Source of the DNA: DATLGB01 sp963726825
GTDB lineage: Bacteria; Actinomycetota; Thermoleophilia; Solirubrobacterales; Solirubrobacteraceae
Reading direction: 5' to 3'
Assembly (NCBI GenBank): GCA_963726825.1
Contig: CAVSDT010000002.1
Coordinates: 496,001 to 560,000, forward strand
Length of the DNA stretch: 64,000 nt
How positions within the stretch are numbered: the stretch's first letter is position 1; each line of letters starts with the position of its first letter. Made by a program: the position numbers and the translations under genes. The notes beneath the pieces were generated by a model. That model searched no databases and was not told the origin of the DNA. It was given only the letters and a program-made list of their open reading frames with translations. Shown piece after piece: positions 16,208-23,616 of the stretch.

Positions 16208-16501
16208 TCAGCCCGCCGCCGCCACCCGCTCCGCTCCGGGCAGCTCGGCCCCGGCGACGAGGCGTTCCTTCCGCGACCGATCCATCCGCTTGACCCGGAT
16301 CTCCAGGCGCATCGCGCTTCCGCGGTCGGCCGCCTGCCACGCGGCGGCCAGTTCGAGGGGTCCGCGGCCGCGGGTGTAGCGGGCGCCCCGGCCCTCGACG
16401 TGGGCGGCGAAGCGGCGGTCCAGATCGGTGGTCCAGCCGCAGTAGAGGGTGCCGTCGGCGCAGCGCAGCAGGTAGACGAAGGCCGGGGTGGTCACCGTCA
16501 T
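16208..16501 (-). CDS. GIY-YIG nuclease domain protein
   Basis: Small 97-residue protein of the UvrC N-terminal-like superfamily (YhbQ/UPF0213-like). The signature is VYLLRC...LYCGWTTDLDRRFAAH, so the GIY-YIG pair reads VYLL and YCGW. A conserved Arg lies in the next helix, and RLEIRVKRMDRSRKERLV forms the rest. It is a single domain without DNA-binding additions. Structure-specific nuclease activity is possible but small members are mostly uncharacterised. It converges with rqlH across the repeat region. Confidence 0.85.
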   Translation of the reverse strand: MTVTTPAFVYLLRCADGTLYCGWTTDLDRRFAAHVEGRGARYTRGRGPLELAAAWQAADRGSAMRLEIRVKRMDRSRKERLVAGAELPGAERVAAAG

Positions 16502-16545
16502 GTCGCCAGCATGTCACGGTCGGCGGACTCGCCCGCCGAGCTTGG

Positions 16546-16551
16546 TATAAC
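16546..16551 (+). promoter_or_regulatory. Putative -10 hexamer TATAAC of the cold-shock gene
   Basis: TATAAC is the most AT-rich -10-like site in this stretch. A start near 16558 gives a UTR of about 95 nt before ATG 16653, in keeping with long csp leaders, and GGAGG at 16637-16641 would serve as Shine-Dalgarno. Confidence 0.5.
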
Positions 16552-16652
16552 CGCCGTGCCCGGTCCCCGGGCGACACCAGTTGTGCCGCACGGAGGCGCC
16601 GGACGCCTCCGCGAAGGGCAGCACCGATACATCCGTGGAGGACAGAGCCAGC

Positions 16653-16856
16653 ATGGCTACCGGAACCGTCAAGTGGTTCAACAACGACAAGGGCTTCGGC
16701 TTCATCACCCCGGACGAGGGCGGCAAGGACCTCTTCGTCCACCACTCGGCCATCCAGGCCAACGGGTACCGCTCGCTGGACGACGGCGTGCGCGTCACCT
16801 ACGAGTCCGAGGAGGGCCCGAAGGGCCCCAAGGCCGTCAACGTCGAGCAGATCTGA
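16653..16856 (+). CDS. Cold-shock protein, CspA family
   Basis: Single-stranded nucleic-acid-binding RNA chaperone of 67 residues, the normal CSD length. RNP1 is KGFGFI and RNP2 DLFVHHSAI, with the aromatic residues in place. The N-terminus TGTVKWFNNDKGFGFI is typical of actinobacterial Csp proteins. A probable long 5' UTR and Shine-Dalgarno suggest post-transcriptional control. A 9-bp hairpin begins 10 bp after the stop and includes the next gene's start codon in its loop. Confidence 0.96.
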   Translation: MATGTVKWFNNDKGFGFITPDEGGKDLFVHHSAIQANGYRSLDDGVRVTYESEEGPKGPKAVNVEQI

Positions 16857-16865
16857 TCGGGGACG

Positions 16866-16889
16866 GGGCCCGTCGTGCCTGACGGGCCC
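16866..16889 (+). terminator. Hairpin enclosing the phosphatase start codon
   Basis: GGGCCCGTC (16866-16874) and GACGGGCCC (16881-16889) form a perfect 9-bp stem. The 6-nt loop is GTGCCT, the first two codons of the phosphatase. It could terminate csp transcripts or mask initiation of the downstream gene; the sequence alone cannot decide. Confidence 0.55.
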
Positions 16890-17357
16890 GTCCGCGTCCT
16901 CTTCGTCTGCCTCGGCAACATCTGCCGCTCGCCGACCGGCGAGGGCGTGATGCGCCGGCTGATCGACGACCAGGGTCTGCAGGACCGGATCGAGGTCGAC
17001 TCCGCCGGCACCGGTGACTGGCACGTCGGCTACCCGCCTGATCCGCGGTCGACCGAGGCCGCCGCGGCACGCGGCTTCACCCTCGAGGGCGCCGCCCGCC
17101 AGGTGACCCCCGCCGACTTCGAGCGCTTCGACCTGCTCGTGGCGATGGACCGCAGCAACCAGCGCGACCTCGAGGCGCTCGCGCCCGGCGCGGCGGCCCG
17201 CGCCAAGGTGCGGCTGCTGCGCGAGTACGACCCGGCCGCGGTCGCCGCCGGGGACCTCGAGGTCCCCGACCCCTACTACGGCGAGGGCGACGGCTTCGGC
17301 CAGGTCGTCGACATGGTCGAGCGCGCCTGCCGCGGCCTGCTCGCCGACCTGCGCTGA
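16875..17357 (+). CDS. Low-molecular-weight protein-tyrosine phosphatase
   Basis: Cytoplasmic phosphatase of 160 residues, usual family length. The P-loop CLGNICRS gives the nucleophile Cys12 and Arg18 of C-x5-R-S, and the general acid is the Asp of VPDPYYGEGDGF. It follows csp by 18 bp and is followed by the ketosamine kinase 9 bp later, so co-transcription is plausible. Start is GTG 16875. No tyrosine kinase partner is nearby. Arsenate reductase is unlikely because the DPYYG acid motif is complete. Confidence 0.93.
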   Translation: MPDGPVRVLFVCLGNICRSPTGEGVMRRLIDDQGLQDRIEVDSAGTGDWHVGYPPDPRSTEAAAARGFTLEGAARQVTPADFERFDLLVAMDRSNQRDLEALAPGAAARAKVRLLREYDPAAVAAGDLEVPDPYYGEGDGFGQVVDMVERACRGLLADLR

Positions 17358-17366
17358 GGCGCCCGG

Positions 17367-18287
17367 GTGACCCAGGCGATCGCCGCGGCCGTCGCACGCG
17401 CCGCGGACGGCACCCTCGCCGCCTGGCGCGCGGTGCCGGGCGGCGACATCAACGCGGCCATGCGCGTGACGCTGGCCGATGGCCGCGTCCTGTTCGCCAA
17501 GCACCGGCCGGAGCCGCCGGAGGGCTTCTACGCGGCCGAGGCGGCCGGCCTGCGCTGGCTCGGCGCGGCGGCGGCGATCCCGGTCCCCGAGGTCATCGCG
17601 GTCGACCACGCGTTCCTCGCCCTCACCTGGGTGGACGCGGGGCCGCGGACGGCCGGGTTCGAGGCCGCACTCGGGGCGGGACTCGCCCTCCTGCACGCGG
17701 CGGGCGCCGACGCCCCTGGCGGGACGCCCGGCGGCGCGCCCGCGTTCCTCGGCTCGATCCGCCTCCCGGACGCGCCCGCCCACGACGCCGGGGCCTGGCC
17801 CGCCCACGACGCCGGGGCCTGGCCCGCCCACGACGCCGGGGCCTGGCCCGCGTTCTACGCCCAGCGGCGGCTCGCGCCGCTGCTGCGCATGGCGGTCGAC
17901 CGCGGTGCGGTCGCCGGCCGGACCGCCCGTCGCGTCGAGCGGGTGATCGAGCGCATCGACGACCTCGCGGGGCCGCCTGAGCCGCCCGCCCGACTGCACG
18001 GGGACCTGTGGAGCGGCAACGTGATGGCGGGCCCGGGGGGCGGTCCGGTCCTCGTCGACCCCGCGGCCTACGGCGGCCACCGCGAGGTCGACCTCGCGAT
18101 GCTGCGGCTGTTCGGCGCGCCCGGCCCTGACCTCCTGGCGGCCTACGAGGACGTCCGGCCGCTCGCGGACGGCGCGCAGGAGCGCGTCGAGCTGTGGCAG
18201 CTGCTGCCGCTGCTGGTGCACGCGGTCCTCTTCGGCGGCAGCTACGGCGCCGCCGTCGACGCGGCCGCGCGCCGCTTCGTCGGCTGA
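17367..18287 (+). CDS. Fructosamine/ketosamine kinase family protein
   Basis: Predicted to phosphorylate ketosamines on glycated proteins or metabolites, aiding deglycation; 306 residues. The kinase-like fold shows GGDINAA near the start, the Lys in FAKHRP, the catalytic loop HGDLWSGN and the metal-binding VDPAAYGGHREVDLAM. An in-frame 24-bp repeat occurs three times at about 17776-17847 (PAHDAGAW x3), just before FYAQRRL. Family members have this segment once, so it is an expansion of a surface loop. Start is GTG 17367. An aminoglycoside phosphotransferase-like role is less likely. Confidence 0.88.
   Translation: MTQAIAAAVARAADGTLAAWRAVPGGDINAAMRVTLADGRVLFAKHRPEPPEGFYAAEAAGLRWLGAAAAIPVPEVIAVDHAFLALTWVDAGPRTAGFEAALGAGLALLHAAGADAPGGTPGGAPAFLGSIRLPDAPAHDAGAWPAHDAGAWPAHDAGAWPAFYAQRRLAPLLRMAVDRGAVAGRTARRVERVIERIDDLAGPPEPPARLHGDLWSGNVMAGPGGGPVLVDPAAYGGHREVDLAMLRLFGAPGPDLLAAYEDVRPLADGAQERVELWQLLPLLVHAVLFGGSYGAAVDAAARRFVG
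17776..17847 (+). repeat. In-frame 24-bp triplicate in the ketosamine kinase gene
   Basis: Three consecutive near-identical 24-bp units encode PAHDAGAW three times. The period is a multiple of three, so copy number can change without breaking the frame. Confidence 0.9.
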
Positions 18288-18334
18288 ACCGGCCCCGGGA
18301 AGGGGAGACCCGGCGGGCGGCGAATCCCACCCGC

Positions 18335-18481
18335 GTGACCTCACCCGTCGTGCACGAGACGTCGCCGCAGCCGCTCCCGGTCGATCGGGACCCGTTCCTC
18401 GACGACGGTCCGCAGGGCGGCGCCCCGCTCCTGCCGCCGCCGGCGCCCGAAACGCGCCGCCGCCGCCGCATCCTCGACTAG
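18335..18481 (+). CDS. Possible small acidic/proline-rich protein (48 aa)
   Basis: A GTG-started frame reading TSPVVHETSPQPLPVDRDPFLDD..., then a Pro-rich stretch and RRRRR-ILD at the end. Almost every third codon position is G or C, as in real genes here, and it is in the same direction as the kinase 47 bp upstream. It has no clear Shine-Dalgarno and I do not recognise it; it would be disordered. It could be chance in such GC-rich DNA. Confidence 0.35.
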   Translation: MTSPVVHETSPQPLPVDRDPFLDDGPQGGAPLLPPPAPETRRRRRILD

Positions 18482-18513
18482 CCGCCGAGGCCCTCGGCCA
18501 CGCGGCCCGGTGC

Positions 18514-18519
18514 TACATT
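18514..18519 (+). promoter_or_regulatory. Putative -10 hexamer TACATT of tRNA-His
   Basis: TACATT ends 11 nt before the mature tRNA 5' end, giving a very short 5' precursor leader. Confidence 0.55.
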
Positions 18520-18530
18520 CAGCCGCGCTT

Positions 18531-18604
18531 GGAGGGCGTAGCTCAGTTGGTAGAGCTCCGCGTTGTGGTCGCGGCGGTCGTGGGTTCGAGCCCCATCGTC
18601 CTCC
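18531..18604 (+). tRNA. tRNA-His (GTG anticodon)
   Basis: A full cloverleaf is present: D-arm GCTCAGTTGGTAGAGC, anticodon arm CCGCG-TTGTGGT-CGCGG with anticodon GTG, and T-arm GTGGG-TTCGAGC-CCCAT. Position 18531 is the encoded G(-1) that pairs with C73 (18604), the identity feature of bacterial tRNA-His. CCA is not encoded (the next bases are CCT), so it must be added after transcription. Confidence 0.96.
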
Positions 18605-18619
18605 CCTTGCGGATGCCCG

Positions 18620-19210
18620 CTAGTTCGCGGCGTGCGCGCCTGCCGGCTCGCCGGCGCCGCTGCCGTTGACCGCGGTCGTCGACGGCGAGTTCGCCGCGGC
18701 GACGTCGCCGGCATCGGCGGGCGCCTCGTCGCTGAGGACCTCCGTCGCGATGTAGGACCCGGCGGCGCCGAGGGCCACGGCCAGCGCGGCGACCACAGGG
18801 CCGCGGAAGCGCGGGAACAGGTGATCGTCGATCGACGGCGAGCCGGGACCCGTCTCGGCCAGGGCCGCCGCGGCGGCGATCAGCACGGCGTTGTACTCCC
18901 AGCCGGAGTCCGCCGCCCACGGGCCGTTGGTCGCGTGCACCTTGCGGATCGCGGTCGTCATCGTGGCGGTCATGGCCAGGGCCGCGACGGGTGTCAGGGC
19001 GCCCGTGACCAGCAGCACGCCGGTCCCGGCCTCGCCGGCGCCGGCCAGCGTCGCGTGGCGCTTGCCCGGCCGCAGCCCGAGGCTGCTCTCGAAGAACCCC
19101 GCGGTCCCGTCCAGGCCGTGGCCGCCGAACCAGCCGAACAGCTTCTGGGTCCCGTGACCGATGAAGAGGCCACCGATGAGGGTGCGAGTCGCAAGTCGTC
19201 CAAGGCTCAT
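18620..19210 (-). CDS. DoxX family membrane protein
   Basis: Four-helix inner-membrane protein of 196 residues. The opening MSLGRLATRTLIGGLFIGHGTQKLFGWFGGHGLDGTA is the DoxX signature, followed by GTGVLLVTGALTPVAALAM and later hydrophobic helices. The C-terminal tail after SYIATEV is Ala/Ser/Asp-rich and probably disordered, an extension beyond the usual domain. Family members are linked to oxidative-stress and sulfur redox complexes, but no such partner is nearby. Start is ATG 19210; longer upstream frames are not supported. Confidence 0.85.
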   Translation of the reverse strand: MSLGRLATRTLIGGLFIGHGTQKLFGWFGGHGLDGTAGFFESSLGLRPGKRHATLAGAGEAGTGVLLVTGALTPVAALAMTATMTTAIRKVHATNGPWAADSGWEYNAVLIAAAAALAETGPGSPSIDDHLFPRFRGPVVAALAVALGAAGSYIATEVLSDEAPADAGDVAAANSPSTTAVNGSGAGEPAGAHAAN

Positions 19211-19304
19211 GCGTCTCGTGCTGCCCGGATGTGTGCGTGCGCAACGATCCACGTCCGCCGACTGACCCTCGGGTGGGGACGCGCGCTTCGCCATGATGAC
19301 CCGC

Positions 19305-20123
19305 ATGAGCGGCGCCCTCGTCACCGGAGCGGGTCGCGGCCTCGGCCGCGCCATCGCGACACGCCTGCACGCGCGGGGCCTGCAGGTCTGCGTCTCCGAC
19401 GTGGACCCCGAGCTGGCCGCGGCCGTCGCGGCCGAGCTCGGTGAGCCCGCCTGGAGCCTCGCCCTCGACGTCACCGACGCCGCCGCCTGCCGCGCCGCGG
19501 CCGCTTCAGTCGCCGCGCGATCAGGCGCGCTCGCGGTCTGGGTCAACAACGCCGGCATCCTCTTCACGGGCCACGCGTGGGAGACCACCGACGCCCAGCG
19601 CGACGCGCTGCTGGCGGTCAACGCCGGCGGACTGATGAACGGGACGCTCGCCGCGCTGGAGCTCATGCGTCCCGTCGACCGCGGTGACATCGTCAACGTC
19701 TGCTCGCTCGCGGGCATCGTCGCCGCGCCGGGGGAGACCGTCTACTCGGCCACCAAGCACGCCGCCGTGGGCTTCACCCTCGGCACGCTGTTCGACCTGC
19801 GCCGCTCGGGCACCAAGCACGTCAACCTCGGCGCGCTGTGCCCCGACGGCATCTGGACGCCGATGCTCCACGACCGCCTCGAGGACCCCAACGCCGCGGT
19901 CTCCTTCCAGGGCGTCCTGCTCGACGTCGACCGCGTCGCCGACGCCGCCGTGGCGATGCTCGACACGCCGCGCCCGTTCGTCGGCGTCCCCCGCTGGCGC
20001 GGCGCGCAGCTGCGCGTGTTCGCGGCCTTCCCGCGCCTCGGCGTCGCCGTCCTCCCGCTCGTGCTCCTCGACGCGCGGCGCAAGCAGCGCAGGCACGCCC
20101 GCCGCCTGCGCGCGGGCGCCTAG
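19305..20123 (+). CDS. Short-chain dehydrogenase/reductase
   Basis: NAD(P)-dependent oxidoreductase of 272 residues. The Rossmann motif is TGAGRGLGRAIA near the N-terminus, NNAG is in place, catalytic Ser lies in NVCSLAGIVAA, and Tyr/Lys in YSATKHA. A basic tail (RRKQRRHARRLRAG) ends the protein. ATG 19305 is preferred over ATG 19293 and 19296, as the -10-like CATGAT ends 8 nt before it. The stop overlaps the opposing small gene in CTAG (20120-20123). The substrate is unknown. Confidence 0.9.
   Translation: MSGALVTGAGRGLGRAIATRLHARGLQVCVSDVDPELAAAVAAELGEPAWSLALDVTDAAACRAAAASVAARSGALAVWVNNAGILFTGHAWETTDAQRDALLAVNAGGLMNGTLAALELMRPVDRGDIVNVCSLAGIVAAPGETVYSATKHAAVGFTLGTLFDLRRSGTKHVNLGALCPDGIWTPMLHDRLEDPNAAVSFQGVLLDVDRVADAAVAMLDTPRPFVGVPRWRGAQLRVFAAFPRLGVAVLPLVLLDARRKQRRHARRLRAGA
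20120..20123. other. Shared CTAG stop of convergent genes
   Basis: The TAG of the SDR gene and the TAG of the 47-aa gene on the opposite strand are the same CTAG palindrome. Confidence 0.75.
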
Positions 20124-20263
20124 TCCCCCGAGCCGCGCAGCCGCGCGCGGCCGAGGACCCAGACGAGCGCGGCGAGGTCGGTCAGCCCGGCCGCGAGGTG
20201 GCCGACCGGGCCGGTCAGCAGCCAGGCGGCGGCGCGCTCGGGGAGACGACGACGGGTGGCCAC
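20120..20263 (-). CDS. Small predicted membrane protein (47 aa)
   Basis: The frame starts at GTG 20263 and encodes a basic N-terminus (MATRRRLPERAAAW), one hydrophobic helix (LLTGPVGHLAAGLTDLAALV) and a basic end. Support comes from a TACGGT hexamer ending 8 nt before the GTG, the same spacing as for known genes here, and from its stop sharing CTAG with the SDR gene. It is divergent from tig. I do not recognise the family. Confidence 0.6.
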   Translation of the reverse strand: MATRRRLPERAAAWLLTGPVGHLAAGLTDLAALVWVLGRARLRGSGD

Positions 20264-20271
20264 GCCGGGCC

Positions 20272-20277
20272 ACCGTA
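20272..20277 (-). promoter_or_regulatory. Putative -10 hexamer TACGGT of the 47-aa gene
   Basis: On the minus strand TACGGT ends 8 nt before GTG 20263. The plus-strand tig hexamer begins 9 bp away, so two divergent promoters are packed together. Confidence 0.45.
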
Positions 20278-20286
20278 TCCGGCTTG

Positions 20287-20292
20287 TACCCT
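20287..20292 (+). promoter_or_regulatory. Putative -10 hexamer TACCCT before tig
   Basis: TACCCT ends 8 nt before ATG 20301, fitting a leaderless mRNA. Confidence 0.55.
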
Positions 20293-20300
20293 CGCCGACC

Positions 20301-21615
20301 ATGGCCACGAGCGGCGTCAGCACCGAGACCGAAGAGCTTCCCGAGTCGCGCGTGCGCGTGCAGGCGTCCGTCGACCCGGGCGAGCTCGACAAGCGGATCG
20401 CCCAGTCCGCCAAGACGCTCGGACGGCAGATCAACGTCCCGGGCTTCCGCCGCGGCAAGGTCCCACCCCCGATCGTCATCCAGCGCATCGGCCGCGACGT
20501 CGTGCTCGACGAGGCCGTGCGCGACCACCTGCCGACCTGGTACGCCGCCGCCGTCGACGATGCGCACCTGCATCCGGTCGGCGAGCCCTCGATCGACCTC
20601 GGCGACCTCCCCGCGGAGGGACAGCCGCTCACGTTCTCGATCGAGATCGGCGTGCGCCCGACCGCCACGCTCGGCGACTACAAGGGCGTCGAGGTCGAGG
20701 AGGTGCCCGACGAGCGTCACCGACGAGCAGATCGACGCCGAGATCGAGCAGCTGCGCGAGCGCGGCGCGCGGCTGGAGACCGTCGAGCGCGAGGCCGCCG
20801 AGGGCGACTCCGTGGTGATGGACTTCAAGGGCTCCATCGACGGTGTCCCGTTCGAGGGCGGCGAGGGGCGCGACCAGATGGTCGAGCTCGGCTCGGGCCG
20901 CCTGGTCCCCGGCTTCGAGGACCAGCTCCAGGGCGCCAAGGCCGGCGACGAGCGCGAGGTCAGGATCACCTTCCCCGACGACTACGGCGCCGCGGAGCTC
21001 GCGGGCAACGACGCCGTCTTCGAGGTCACCGTCAAGGAGGTCAAGGCGAAGGAGCTGCCGGCGCTCGACGAGGACTTCGCCGTCGAGCAGGGCTTCGACA
21101 CGATCGACGAGCTCTCAGACGACATCCGCACCCGCCTGGGCGAGCAGGCGAAGGAGCAGGCGGAGGCCCGTCGCCGCGAGCTGACGCTCGACGCGGTCGT
21201 GGCGAACGCGACCGTCGAGGTCCCGCCCGCCCTGATCGAGGCCCGCGCGAAGGAGCTGTGGGACCAGATGGCCCACTCGCTCTCGCACCAGGGCATCAAC
21301 AAGGAGATGTACCTCCAGATCACCGGCAAGACGGAGGAGGAGGTCGTGGAGGAGGGCAAGCCCGACGCCGAGATCGCCCTCCGCCGTGAGGCCGTGCTCG
21401 CCGCGGTCGTCGCCGCCGAGGGGATCGACCCCGACGACAAGGCGCTGCTCGAGGCGCTGGCCGGCGACGCCGAGCGGTCCCGCCAGACGCCGAAGAAGCT
21501 CCTCGAGCGCATCAAGTCGGCCGGCCGGCTCGACTCGCTCAAGGAGGACGTCGCGCAGACGACGGCCCTCGACCTGCTCGTGGAAGCCGCGAAGCCGGTC
21601 CCCGCCAAGAGCTAG
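20301..21615 (+). CDS. tig: Trigger factor (reading frame broken once)
   Basis: Ribosome-associated peptidyl-prolyl isomerase and chaperone. The N-terminal ribosome-binding domain includes the signature VPGFRRGKVPPPI; the FKBP domain (GDSVVMDFKGSIDGVPFEGG) and the long helical C-domain continue in another frame. The frames part near 20715, after EVEEVPDE. Adding CG there gives PDERVTDEQIDAEIE, and 1315 + 2 nt becomes 439 whole codons (438 aa, normal for Tig). Adjacent clpP-clpX is the usual bacterial order. Confidence 0.93.
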
Positions 21616-21618
21616 ACT
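21613..21618 (+). promoter_or_regulatory. Putative -10 hexamer TAGACT of clpP-clpX, overlapping the tig stop
   Basis: TAGACT includes the tig stop codon. Transcription would start near 21625, leaving a UTR of about 78 nt that contains the short upstream frame at 21683-21706. Confidence 0.4.
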
Positions 21619-21682
21619 CGCGGGGTCCGGTGAAGCCTGCCGGACGGGCACCGTTCCACGCCTTGAAGGACTGAAAGCACCG

Positions 21683-21706
21683 ATGCGAAAGAAGCCTGGA
21701 CTGTGA
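21683..21706 (+). CDS. Seven-codon upstream reading frame before clpP
   Basis: ATG-started frame for MRKKPGL; its TGA (21704-21706) overlaps the clpP GTG (21703) as GTGA. This is the geometry of translational coupling, so its translation could deliver ribosomes to clpP. It may be chance; the only support is position and overlap. Confidence 0.4.
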   Translation: MRKKPGL

Positions 21707-22287
21707 GCCCACTCGTCCCCATGGTCGTCGAGCAGACCTCCCGCGGTGAGCGGGCGTTCGACATCTACTCCCGTCTGCTGAGCGAGCGGATCATCTTCCT
21801 CGGCACGCCGGTCGACGACCAGATCGCGAACCTGATCGTGGCGCAGCTGCTCCACCTGGAGTCCGAGGACCCCGACAAGGACATCTCGCTCTACATCAAC
21901 TCGCCCGGCGGGTCGGTGTACGCGGGCCTCGCGATCTACGACACGATGAAGTTCATCAAGCCGGAGGTGTCGACCATCTGCGTCGGCATCGCGATGAGCA
22001 TGGGCGCCTTCCTGCTCGCCGGCGGCGCGAAGGGCAAGCGCATGGCGCTCCCCAACGCGAAGATCCTCATCCACCAGGTCTCCTCGGGCTTCCAGGGCCA
22101 GGCGACCGACATCGAGATCCACGCCCGCGAGGTCATCGACCTGCGTCGCTCCCTCGACGACATGATCGCCGAGAACACGGGCAAGGACCCCGAGCAGGTT
22201 CGCAAGGACACCGAGCGCGACAACTTCATGACCTCCGAAGAGGCCAAGGACTACGGCATCATCGACCGGGTCATCGCGCACCACTAG
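21703..22287 (+). CDS. clpP: ATP-dependent Clp protease proteolytic subunit
   Basis: Serine peptidase forming the tetradecameric chamber fed by ClpX. The 194-residue protein (from GTG 21703) shows GIAMSMGAF with catalytic Ser99, ILIHQ with His124, and the ISLYINSPGGSV handle region. ATG 21721 is a credible alternative start, giving 188 residues. It follows tig and precedes clpX by 6 bp, the standard processing operon. Confidence 0.97.
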   Translation: MSPLVPMVVEQTSRGERAFDIYSRLLSERIIFLGTPVDDQIANLIVAQLLHLESEDPDKDISLYINSPGGSVYAGLAIYDTMKFIKPEVSTICVGIAMSMGAFLLAGGAKGKRMALPNAKILIHQVSSGFQGQATDIEIHAREVIDLRRSLDDMIAENTGKDPEQVRKDTERDNFMTSEEAKDYGIIDRVIAHH

Positions 22288-22293
22288 GACTCC

Positions 22294-23574
<1,281 letters not shown>

Positions 23575-23601
23575 CCCTACCGGTCGCCGCGCACGCGGCG
23601 A

Positions 23602-23607
23602 TACCCT
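23602..23607 (+). promoter_or_regulatory. Putative -10 hexamer TACCCT before valS
   Basis: TACCCT ends 9 nt before ATG 23617, after the clpX stop; valS is therefore probably transcribed separately. Confidence 0.5.
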
Positions 23608-23616
23608 CGGGCGCGC

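Noticed and set aside
15653..16882. Open frames reading WRPAGGG / VATCGR-type repeats through the tandem array
   Set aside because: The 22-bp period makes every frame open and cyclic. There is no start context, and other frames and the opposite strand are equally open.
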